A stretch of 64,000 nt of DNA. It comes from Apiosordaria backusii. Its lineage: Eukaryota > Ascomycota > Sordariomycetes > Sordariales > Lasiosphaeriaceae. Under the pieces are notes generated by a model, which had not been told where the DNA came from, made no database searches, and saw nothing but the letters and a program-made list of their open reading frames with translations. The stretch spans positions 930,001-994,000 of the forward strand of contig JAUKTV010000007.1 in NCBI GenBank assembly GCA_030549205.1, read 5' to 3'. The translations under genes were made by a program, and so were the position numbers. Below, piece by piece: positions 1 to 10,869 of this stretch (position 1 is its first letter; every line of letters starts with the position of its first letter).

Positions 1-75
1 ACATCGTCGATGGCCTCTCCTGCTTACCAGGGGTATCTGAAGCCGGCGACAGCGACAGTGACAGAGGTGTTATGA
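1..75 (+). CDS. Possible 3' end of a gene cut by the window edge
   Basis: The first 24 codons in frame 1 are open and end in TGA at 73-75, reading TSSMASPAYQ onward and ending in TVTEVL. The codons look fungal, but the stretch is too short to test and another frame is also open here. It could equally be non-coding. Nothing else marks it as an exon. Confidence 0.15.
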   Translation, partial: TSSMASPAYQGYLKPATATVTEVL

Positions 76-3000
76 TCCTCAGACAAAGTAAAAATAAGGC
101 GTCATGTCTCACAACAGAAGAGCTCAGCATATTCACGCAGCACCACCATCCCCCATGTCGTTTCTGTCATGCAGTCCACCGTTGCACTCTGCTCGCTTTT
201 CTCCAGCTCTCACAAAATTGCCAATCGGTGGCTAGCGTATCAAAAGGGATGAATCATTGGGTGATTTGGGGCTGAATGTATGATCACGCTTCTATACATC
301 TGGCCCTTTCTTGGACTGTACATATGTGGCCGGGTGACACGACATATCCGGCCGCATGATGCCGCATGAGTTTACTCGGGGGGGACTAGAAGGAAAAGGG
401 AAAGGGGAGGGGTGGTGACCGTACCCGACGGCAGCCTGGTCTGCTTTTGGAAAGATTACTCGGAGGAAGGATGCGGAAATATTTTGAGATTCGGTTGATC
501 TGATCAGGATGGGTGAGATGGATGGATGGAGCGGGCGGGTAAGAGGGAGGGAAGTGGGATGAGAAGCAAACGGATGGATACACAACATAATTTTTGCACT
601 TTTTCTCTTGCCAGAGAAAATCTCGCTGCAAGTACGATGGTTTTCGTGATTCCATGTGTGAAGGCCGTGTGGTTGGCTAGATTCTTTTGCTTCTGTGTGT
701 TTTGTGCCCCTGCCAGCCCGCCAAGTCTTATCGCTTTGTCAGTGCTCTCTCCCGACAGTGAGGTACCTAGACCGGGTGCTGCATCTTGTATTCCTGAATT
801 TTCCTTTTTTTTTTCTAGTGTAGCTCCTGCAGTTGCGATTTGCTTGCTCATAGGCTAGACGGGGCAGTCACCGAGGTCGGAGCTGTGGCTCGGGGCTTAC
901 TCCGGCTTTTTTTTGCTGCCAACCTGGAGCTGTCTCCTGCTCTTGTTGTTGGACAGATCGTCCCGAGGGCTTGGGCCAAACGTTGTCCGAAGTCGGGAGT
1001 TTTTTGGGTCGGAGTTGTCACCGGATTTCGTCATAAGGGTAATGCTTATGATGCTGAGATGTTTTCGAGGTTTGTTGAGTGTCGTCAGATGGCTGACTGA
1101 TGATATCAAACCTGTGTGTTACAAATTTGAGCTGCTTATGAAACCAGGCTCGGAGATATCATAAAGAGGTCTCGGTGATGGTCGGCAGGCCTTCGGGAAT
1201 TAGGGAATGGCATGTGTCGTCTGTAGGACATATCTGGCCGGGTTACACGAGGTCTCGGATCACTTTCATTCAGCATTGCCCACGCCTAGTGGACCGGCCT
1301 GGGCTGGGCTGAGCAGAGACAGTTTATCACCGCACATGCAGAAGTAAAGTGTGAGACCACCGGTGAAGAACACCCGAGATAAGAAAGAAGGGGCACGGGG
1401 CGGGTACTGTTGGTATGGGACAGTCTAGGCCGGGAAAGAGCAACAGCAGGTGGTGGTCTGGGCAGCAAGGCAGAAGCTGAGACATGTTGTTGTGATGCTG
1501 TCGAACGTGTGTGCGTTGGAGGCCGGTCTCGATGATAGTCGAGCTGAGTTTCGGTACCTTGAGAGAGACATGGTGAGTACCCCTGAGTATAGAGCCTTGA
1601 ACCTTCATAAGCATGCCTATGAGATGGCAAGACATGAGAGACATGGCACGGATTGGTCGGAAACCGGCCAATACGAATCAGGCAATGTCTGATGTCGTCT
1701 GATTGTGTGAAGTATCTTTGACCCTGACCTGGCCTTGAGGAAGTGACATGCGAGACATTCGGATGCGGCTAGAACCAAACTCAGAGCTGTCATGGAATGA
1801 CTGACCTCAAAATGCTATGCAGGTAAGCGGCCGTAGACCCTTGAACCTTGACCTCACGCTTGATTGATGGGCTCGGCAAGCAAGACAAATAAGAGAGCAA
1901 GATATGAGGCAGTAATGATTCGGTCATGATCTCAAGCCTAACCTTGATAGCCTCGAGATATGCATGTAGGTAGCCGCGGGCCCTTGGCTGCGTGACATCA
2001 ATTGACAAGAGAGACAGCACCGATAGCAAGACACGGGGACGACCAAGACTATGCACCAAGACAGGATCCTTGGTCTCCATATTGACCTCGACTACCTCGA
2101 CAGAAGTCAAGAAAGCATGCAAGCAGCCGACGCGGGGTCAACGCCTTGACAGGGCGGTGAGATTGACATCGAGTTCTCACCTTCGCGTCCTGAAGCACGC
2201 AGGTAGCCTCAAAGCAACCTTAATGTCGGGGCGGTCAACAAGAGATGACGAGGATGGCTAGGGTAGCATCAACGTGAGCGATATGGCTGCCTGCATATTT
2301 CCCCTCTTGTGCCGAACAAAGTCTCAGTACTTGACAACAACAACTGACAACTGACAAGACAAGAGACAGGAGGGACAGAGACATTGAGGCGCCGTCCGCG
2401 CGGGGGTTGCAGCAAGAAAGGAGCGGTCAAAAAAAGGGGGGAGAAGAATGACTGGACTTAGACGGGCACACAGGCAAGGTAGGCTAAGATCAGCTACTTG
2501 CAGGTGTGTTTACAGATTTAGATGTTTTCAGATTGAGAGACAGGGAAAGACCATGTGACTGTCGATATTCTCCCCACATCAGATCAATATGGGGTGGTGT
2601 TGAACAAGGCGAGAGGGCATTGTTGGTAGTGAGGCGAAGAGGCGATAGGGGGGAAATGTGGGTCAACTCAGGGGTAAATGTTCCTAAACAAACAAAGCCA
2701 GTGGGCTGGACATGCTGCTTGAGATTGACTTTCTCTACAAGCACAAAGATAAGTCGCTCGAATAATCTGGAGAAAAGTGCGACAGGGGGGTTGGTATGAC
2801 AGACAAACAGGGAATAAGTAACACCGAGAGGTCATCAGCTGCAAATGTGAGAACACCTTGATGGTCAACCTGCACTTGGCAGCAATAAGCAACATTTCAT
2901 CATGTTTTGAGTTCCCTATCTGCAACGTGAAATTTAACTGCGCATGTCTCGGTGTGTATCTCGCTTCATCGTCCAATTATTTATGCATTTCGAGGGTAGA

Positions 3001-6000
3001 CATGAGACGGATTTCCTGTTTTGGCATTGGCTCACTGGTGTCAGTCGCTTTGGCTGTGGATTGTATCAAGAACTTGCACATACGGCTATCAGGTACTGTC
3101 ACTATGCACGAGAGAACGGACATACCCGAGCATACCTAGCCATGATTGATCTGCTTCTCAAGGTCTGAGCAACTCGAATAACAGCTGCTGGTAGGTCCGC
3201 TCGTTTACATCATGTATGCCTTTCTGATGACAATTCACATCTTGCATCGATGCCTAACCTCTCTTTGTTGGTGGCGGGGGGTCTTCTCAGGTTGCCTCAC
3301 CCAAGCTTGCTTACCGACGAACAGATGGAGGCTTTTTGTCTCCCTTCCAGTTCCTCACTTCAACCACTCAGACTCACACTTCACACACCCCCTTGTTCAG
3401 CTGTTATGCATGTAAATCAACTACACATGCATCATGTCGGTATATCACCACATTTTGAATGGAGCATTCCCTTCCCAGCCCCCCAGCCCCCTTTCTCCTC
3501 CCTGGTTTGCATATGCTCATTTCTTCTTTCTATCTGCTGTTTTTGAGGGGTAGCAATCTGGCCAATCTGATTGGTCTGCACAAAAGAGTGAGAGAACAGA
3601 AAAAAAAAGGAATAATACCCGCCGTTCCGATGAGGGAGATGCAACCTCCCGGGCCGAGGCTTGAAGGTGTTCCATTCTCTCGGGTCACACAAGGCTTCCT
3701 GCCTCGACATGGATGGCCTGTCATGGTGAGGATATTGCTTCGTTTTCTGGTGATTGTTTCAGGACCTGCTCGGATCATAACCGTGGAATGCGTCGGATCA
3801 AGGGCAAGAAGGTGAAGCTGAGATATATTGATTGCTGATCCGCGTATAGTAGTCGGTGAGTCAGTGTGTCTATTCTAGGAGACCGGGCAGGATTGTCTGC
3901 TACGCAAACGGAGTGGGCATATGTACCAAGGTGAAGGCAATCCTGTCTCAGAGGGCGCTGCGGAAGTGGACGCATTGTCTCTCAAGACAACCTACATGGG
4001 TACAAGTCACCAGACGGCACGATCTATCCGGAAAGCTGATGCCTCACACCTATTTGCTTTTGTCACACTTATCTCCAACCTTTTTTGTCAACAGTGAGAG
4101 CGACAACGATCTGAACATGCACATGATAGAAATCACATCTCAATACTTCCAAATCCCATGAGTAAGATGACCCAGCACAATGGATGAAGTGGGTACGCTA
4201 CGGCTATGGGGCTGGGTGCGGTAGCGGAGGATGAAAGCAGCGGGTACGGCACAGATAGAGCCCGTCGATGGATACCATGGTAGCTAGACAGGAAACAGAC
4301 AGCGGAAGGAAGGAAGGAAGGAAGGGAGGGAACAAACAGCCGACGGATCTTACTGACTTCCCCATACCCGCTCTCCATCCTCTTTCCCCCATCACACCAC
4401 ACACCCAACCCCATCTCCATGTCTCGTCTTCCCCCCCTCATAATTCTCTCAAACGCAACAAAGAGCAGCTGACAACTCCAACAGCGGCTAGTTGCTGCAT
4501 CCATACAGTCTGTACAATCTACCTCAGACAAGAGCCACCCCGGCCTTGCCTAAACAGGTGGTGAGACGAGGGATATGTGACTGAAAGTACTGTACGTACT
4601 CGACACAAGCGTGAACATCTCTCGACATGCCACCAGCCACTCACTGGCTTGAGCCTGTCAAATTGCCCTCCAGACGGACGCCTTACGCCGCTAAAGACGC
4701 ATCGACAACGCAGATGAGCACCTGTCCATGCAGAAGTTAGCTTCTCCTTCACACTCTTGCTTCTTTTCCTCATACATTCATACCTCTCACCACCAAACAA
4801 CCTTGGAAACCCCCCTGCTCGGCACTTCCCAGTCCGTCTTTCCCGAGCTTCCACCATTTCCGCTTTCTCTTGTCCTTGCATCTCCATCACCTGTTCACCT
4901 GTCCAGTCCAACCAGTCCCAGTTGTCAAAAGCAATGCTGCATACTGTACGATACTAGCTCCCCCCCAATTCCGACAGCCAGCCAGCCAACCTCTCCCCTC
5001 CCTCCCTCCCCTCCCATTCTACTCCTCCCAAGAAAAAGCAACAAGCATCCCATCACATCACCCAACCCCATCTTTATTGGGAAAAAAAAAGCGGGGGAGA
5101 GATCACAGATCATCAGATCCTTGGGTCGATGCCGCACACCAACCTACACTACACTAGTGTAACCAGAAAAGAAAAGTTTTTTTTCGTTGTTGATATCATC
5201 ATGATATTATCATCGATATCCATATTTCTTTCTTTTTTTGCTACGTCCGTCCAACAACGCATACACGTATCTGAGACATTTGAAACAAAAGTTCTTTTTC
5301 TTCCCCCCTTGCCCCCCCCTCTAAAGTTCTGGATCAGTCCAAGAAAAGCCACACCCACACAGACACACATTTTTTCTCCCGATCTGGAAACAAACAGAGT
5401 CAAAAAAACGACAAGCGAACCCGGGCAGAGAAGATCCTTCCCCCTTTTCCTTCTTTTTGTGCCGGCTCGCCCTCGCCCTCGCAGCTGCAGCAAAGTGCAT
5501 GTCGATTATCAATGCAGAAGTGTGCAGCTTCTGATCGAGACAGAAAAGACAGGTCATGAAGATTATGCCAACTGTAAGCACGCTCGGACGGAAAGTAAAA
5601 AAAGAAAATATGAGATGTGATCAACATCACACCCCCAAAGAAGAAGGTCCAGTACTAGACAGAACAACAAACATGCAGAATGGGAGAATATGCGTGACCA
5701 ACAAGTAAAACATGCACAATCAAGACGAACAGCATGCAGAAAATGTGAAAAAGCGAACAAGCCAGTAAACTCCTCGGAGAAGAGACAAAAAAAAAGCTCC
5801 AGCTCCACCCTCCGCAAAAAAACACGTACATGAACCCGGCTTGGGTTGGTCGCTGAACTTGTGACGGCAGGCAAGGCGTTGACGCTAAAGGAACGCCCTT
5901 GCTTGCTTTGCGTTGTGTTTGTGTGCGTACTGTGTATACTATACTGTGTTGGCTGTACGTCCCTTGCCAACAATGCTGCATGAACAACGACATGATTGGT

Positions 6001-6148
6001 GTGCTTTTTTTGCTCAACGTCGCTCTGTGAACGAGATATGAGTGACCCCTTAGATCACAAACACATGTAAACAATCGAGTCATCGAGTATCCCATTATTC
6101 AAGCAATTGCTCTGTTGAATTAACTTTACTCACTGCCCTTGACTGGTA
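76..6148. other. 6 kb region without a convincing gene
   Basis: No open frame here is long, intron-consistent or recognisable; the longest are about 110-165 codons with biased, chance-like composition. It holds an imperfect 22-bp direct repeat (321-342 and 1229-1250), a GGAA microsatellite (about 4304-4324), a strongly pyrimidine-rich plus strand at about 4720-5140, and A/T homopolymers around 5160-5240. The pyrimidine-rich tract resembles a fungal promoter or 5' leader, but no plus-strand gene follows it. A non-coding transcript or a long regulatory region is possible. Confidence 0.5.
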
Positions 6149-8909
6149 CTACTCCCCTCTTGGATGCGGATTCCCCTTAATCTCCCTCACTACCTCCCTA
6201 GTCCTGATATTATCCTCAAAGCTCGCATTGATCAAATCAAGCACCTCCTCCGCCGAGAAATACAAGCTCAGCTCCCCCTCCATCCATAGATACCTCACAT
6301 CCCGGAGGTTGCTCTGGAGCACCTCGCTCAGGTACTTGAGCCTCAGCCACGAGCTCGCAAACTGCGAAGTCAGCGGGATCTCGCCTTGCTTGGATTTTGT
6401 CCCCTGTAGCTTGCTCGGCAAGAACATGTCATCCAACTCTTCGACCGAAGAGATATGCTTGGCGATGTTGTATGCTTCTTCTTGTCCAATGGAAGGCAAG
6501 TCCATAACATCCGAGATGATCTTTGACGCGAGGGCATCAACCAGTGACCCGACTGCTTGTTGCCATACCGACCGGGCTAGGATGGGCTCCCATTCGAGCG
6601 CTATGGAACGGACCATGGAGACGGCAGAGGCTACATAGGATTCTGTCTCGTCCAGTTGTAGAAGGTTTTGTTCACCCCCGAGGCGATCTCGCAGCATCAT
6701 CTTCTTTAGGCTGAGCTCATTGGTGTAGGCGCGATTGGCGAAGCCTTGAAGGGCCTTGACGTCGTTATCGAGTCTCAGCATGTTTTGTGCTCGGGTACTG
6801 ATATCCTGGCGGGTTTTCCAGGTAGATGCGAAATTTGCTAGCTGTTCTGAAAGCCAAGTAGCGTCGTTGTAGAGAAACCTATGGCTAGGTTAGATTGAGC
6901 CCATGGCAACCAAACCAGTCCGAACTTACATATTCCCACCCTCCTTGGGAGCGTAGTAATGTGGTGCGATTGCCCTAAACAGCGCCAGAGCAAGCGTTGG
7001 CACACTGAAAAGCCCTGCTGCCGCCGCTGCGACAGGGCTGTTGGCGTAGCTATCGTGGGTGAGAGCTGCGCCGTCTTCGACAATGACTGCTATCAAGTCC
7101 AGAACTGATTGCGGCATGGATGAAATGCTGTAGGTCTCCTTTAATATCAGTTCCCTCGTCTCTGGCTCAGAGTTTGTCGGCTTTGCTTTAGTCGTGGACT
7201 CGTCATTATTAGTATCGTCGCCCCACCCCCAAGCATCAGCTGGATCTTCGTCTTCAACCTGGGTCTTCTTCCGCGTCTCCTCAATGAGCTGCTCTTCCCC
7301 GGCAGCGTCATCTCCCCATCCCCAAGCATCCACAACGTCTTCGTCGCCATCATCTGTTGGTTTGACAGATGGTTTTTTCTCGGCCTCTTTTGGTGCCTCA
7401 TCCTCCTCAATACCCCAGGCATCACCCCAGCCACGTTCATCGTCTTCCACAGCCGCAGCACCATTGGCCGCTATTTGTTGACCCTCTGATTTCGAGACCA
7501 TCTGCTTCTCAATCTTTTCCACCCGAGTCGGATCCCCAAAGCCCTTGGATAACTTTGCCCGGACTGCATCTAGAGCTGCCTCTCTACATTTGGAGAGCCA
7601 TACCCTGGGGGCGCTTTCGGTCCATTCTTGCAAATCCCCTAGATTTGTAAATCCTAACTTTCGTAGTGTCGCACAGAAACTTTTAGCCAAAGCGATGACT
7701 TGTTGAAACCTCGACATGTCACCTAAAGATGACGGAACGGCCGAATCGAGCCACACACTTGTCACTCGGTGTATTACTCCTGGGAGGAGGGTCGAGGAAA
7801 TGGTCTCAACCAAGTCAGGGGGTAGCCTCTGAACAAGAAACGTGAAAACCTTTTCGAGATCGGCGAATAAGGACTCAACAGATTTGTCTGTTGATCCTTC
7901 CACCTCCAGTGTGTTCTATTTCGATGTTAGACGAGTCCCATTCAGCAGAATTATTCACCTACGTCTTGTATTTGGATGCTTGGCAGCGTCTCTTTTTCGA
8001 TATCCATTCTAGGGATCAGAACAGCGGCGTTGATATTGGCCCAGAACTGAGCCATGCGCCGGTCAACCTCCTTGTAGGCTTGAAGACCTATTACCGCATC
8101 CGAAAGACTCATAGGCTCATCTATACCCTGTCAGATCATCTTTCAGACAGCAAAGTTGCCTTGGCACCTACCTTCCCGGCTACTGCTGATTGACACTGTA
8201 TGCTTCTCAACATCAACGTTGATAAGGGTGCTCCACACATGATCAAAGACTTCGTGAACATCTGATTTGAGCTCGAAGGCCCTGATATCCAGCAGTTTGA
8301 TGGCCCGACAGGATTTGTTGACTGGTATAGCATCAAGCTCCTTCCAGGATCTTTCCAGTAGGTGCAGCGCATCCAATATCCTACGCTCGTCCCGCGCTTT
8401 CTCCACTTCGTCCAGTGTGCGGTTGACTGTCCTGATGCCCCTCAGAGCCTCTTGCACCTGGGCATTGTAGTTTAACTCCCGAACAAGAAATTCGGCTTTT
8501 GCCTCGGCATCGTGGGTGTCCTTCCCTGACACGGCGGGCGCCTCGGATGTTTTGATAATCTCGTTTGCCAGAGCTTTTGATCGGATCATGTCATCTTGAA
8601 CCGATTGCGCATTCGTCTGCCACGCCCGTACATCGTCGGCGGTTTCCTCATTGATCGCATGGATCTCTGCCTATACAGAGCCACATAGTACTGCCTTTAG
8701 CATCCCGATCTCGTGCTCAGTTGGGTGGGAAGACCTCATACTTGGAGCTTAGCTTTCGCATCTGCGAGGGCCTTGATGGCTTCGGGCAGGGCATCAGGCT
8801 TGACTTGGAGTGATGATACATTTTCCTCTGGAAAAGAGCCGTGTAGGGAGAATTCAACAAGAGCTTGTGCTAGTTGCGCCGCTGTTGGTTCCTGAGTATC
8901 GGTCGCCAT
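6149..8909 (-). CDS. zw10: ZW10/Dsl1-family ER tethering subunit
   Basis: Five exons on the minus strand (8909-8742, 8670-8172, 8120-7963, 7915-6930, 6878-6149) give about 846 residues. The N-terminal half is helical and charged, with ERRILDALHLLERSWKELD around residues 150-170, as in ZW10/Dsl1 proteins. In the middle is an acidic, disordered stretch carrying three Trp motifs (GWGDAWG, AWGWGDD, AWGWGDD). In yeast Dsl1 a comparable acidic loop with Trp motifs binds COPI coatomer. The C-terminal half is helical again and ends in a charged tail. In this family ZW10 acts in the Dsl1/NRZ tether that receives Golgi-to-ER vesicles, and in animals also at kinetochores. Family assignment rests on overall architecture and the WGWGDD region; the vesicle-tethering role is inferred. 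The start ATG gives MATDTQEPT and lies 557 bp from the divergent eL36 gene. Confidence 0.75.
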
Positions 8910-9466
8910 GGTGTGGAGGTGTTATTGCATTTGCACTTGGTATGCGCCGTGGTGGACGAAGCTGCGCGATGCTGGCAGTGACGTCGCCAAACAGCGGATG
9001 CCACCTATCACTTGGCTCGGTCTTGATGTGGGATCTGGGCCCGTTCGGTTGGATTTTGGTCGCTAAAAACTGAACGAAACTATCTCTCGATTATCAGCAA
9101 GCAGGTCCGATGTTTCGTTGTTAGTTATTTCGTAACTGCCGTGTTGCAAACCCCACGTTGGGAGCAGCCTTTGGCACCAAGTTGTCATTGAAGCTCATCG
9201 CCAATTGGAAGCTGACATTCACAAGCTCCAAAGACACCCTGTTAGCTGCCGAGCCGCTTCAGCGAGCAGCAGCCACACCTAGTGGGGGTGGCACTAGCCG
9301 CACAGCTGACTGCCAGCTGTTTCTCGCCAAGCATTGCACAGCGTTGGCGGGTTCCACTCCGAACTTTTGCCCTGAAAACTTCTACCGCACAAAACTCCAA
9401 ACTTCTCGGATTTCCCTTTTCTCTTCGCTCAACGTCACGACGACATTCACGCCATCAACCAGCACA
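8910..9466. promoter_or_regulatory. Divergent promoter between zw10 and RPL36
   Basis: 557 bp separate the two start codons. A pyrimidine-rich tract (about 9405-9431) lies just before the eL36 ATG, as is common for fungal ribosomal protein genes. I see no clear TATA box. Confidence 0.45.
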
Positions 9467-10184
9467 ATGGCCGCTACCAAGGAGACTCCCCGCTCTGGCA
9501 TTGCCACCGTAAGTCTACACCCTCATCGAATTCAAAATTGCAGAAGAACTGGAGATCTGTGGTTTTCGCAATGCGAAATCTCAGGTCTTTTGAGCGATCT
9601 TGAAAAAACCATCTCGAAACTCAGCATGCTAACATTCTGCTTCACAGGGTCTCAACAAGGGCCACGTAAGATAAAGCCTCTTCTGTCTCACCTCGTGGAG
9701 GATCTCCGCGCTTGCTTCCTCCTGGAACATGGAGATATCGAAGCATAACAGCGGACGATGGACACTTGGCTAATCGATACCGTTTTTCCCTCGAATACAG
9801 AAGACCACTCCCCGTGTCGCCAAGCCCCGCGTTAGCCGCACCAAGGGTCACCTCAGCAAGCGCACTGCTTTCGTCCGTGACCTTGTCAAGGAGGTTGCTG
9901 GGTATGTTTGGATATCGTTCTGGTGGATTGTGGATGGTCGCTAACTCGTCGATGCAGTCTCGCTCCCTATGAGCGCCGCATCATTGAATTGCTCCGCAAC
10001 TCCAAGGACAAGCGTGCCCGCAAGCTCGCCAAGAAGAAGGTAAGAAGGATCTTGATAGCCCATCAGTCAAATTATCTTCAGTTGCTAACATTCTGCTTCA
10101 CAGCTCGGCACTTTCGGCCGTGCCAAGGCCAAGGTTGAGGACATGAACACTGTCATCGCCGAGTCTCGCCGCGCTGGTCACTAA
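9467..10184 (+). CDS. RPL36: 60S ribosomal protein eL36 (L36)
   Basis: Five small exons (9467-9508, 9648-9665, 9801-9901, 9958-10039, 10104-10184) encode 107 residues. The protein begins MAATKETPRSGIATGLNKGH and contains the conserved eL36 core with KGHLSKRT, APYERRIIELLRNSKDKRARK and a basic GTFGRAKAK-type tail. eL36 is a small basic protein of the large ribosomal subunit in the cytoplasm. Length fits the family (about 100-106). Four introns in so short a gene, including an 18-nt second exon, is typical of fungal ribosomal protein genes. All junctions are GT..AG and keep frame. Confidence 0.97.
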
Positions 10185-10852
10185 GCGTAGCGTCGTCTTG
10201 ATGACGATGAAAAGGGTGATGGATGTTGAGGGATATGACGATAGATTCTCGGAGAATACCCTTGCTATTGAGAGGATGTAAGTCCCCAGTAGTCCTCCGG
10301 ATGGGCTTTAGATATTTAGACCAGAATCGACCTCACACTTACCCTTGGTGGAACCAAACTTGGCTTTCTCTTGTTATATGTGACCTGATTGATCACCAAC
10401 GTCTATGTTTTCCTTGGGAAATAATTGACCATATATCCATGTGCCGTGATACTTGCCGTAAGCTCATCCATCTGAAAATCAACCCACTTATTAGAAGCCA
10501 TCAAGGGCTTCCGAGATTGATATGTCGGTAAAATTAGAAGGTGCTCTGTGTAAATGGATATGAGCCACCAGCGTCTGGCGAGAAGCGCACCAGCCACAGG
10601 AACGCCACAATGTGATCTGCATACCCCTTGTCCTGGTAAGTGGCGTGGGTCCCATTGTTCAGCAGGGTCCTTGAACTCCACATGACAGCATCCACATCCG
10701 TGTGCAGCGGCGCGTTGGAGAGTGTTCGAGACTCGAATTTTGGCGGCCAAGGACGAACATCTGGACGACAATCAATGCGCACGATAGTGCAGGAGGCTGG
10801 AATCAGAGGTGAAAGGAGCGCGCCATAGACTCTTTGTGGGCCGGCCAATGCG
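10185..10852. other. Interval between RPL36 and SCC4
   Basis: The 3' flank of RPL36 and the presumed promoter of SCC4. It contains a 111-codon minus-strand open frame (10534-10869), listed separately as doubtful. I see no repeats. Confidence 0.4.
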
Positions 10853-10869
10853 ATGACATTTCGAGACAC
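10534..10869 (-). CDS. Doubtful small ORF antisense to the SCC4 start
   Basis: An uninterrupted 111-codon frame on the minus strand, starting MSRNVIALAGPQRVYGALLS and ending GGSYPFTQSTF. Composition is balanced and lacks the low-complexity bias of most chance frames here. Its ATG would lie inside the first codons of SCC4, giving a 17-bp head-to-head coding overlap, which is unusual. I do not recognise the protein. It may be chance. Confidence 0.22.
   Translation of the reverse strand: MSRNVIALAGPQRVYGALLSPLIPASCTIVRIDCRPDVRPWPPKFESRTLSNAPLHTDVDAVMWSSRTLLNNGTHATYQDKGYADHIVAFLWLVRFSPDAGGSYPFTQSTF

Noticed and set aside
5129..5620. 163-codon plus-strand frame
   Set aside because: Low-complexity Phe/Lys/Pro composition from homopolymers; no motif, no plausible splice partners and no recognisable family.
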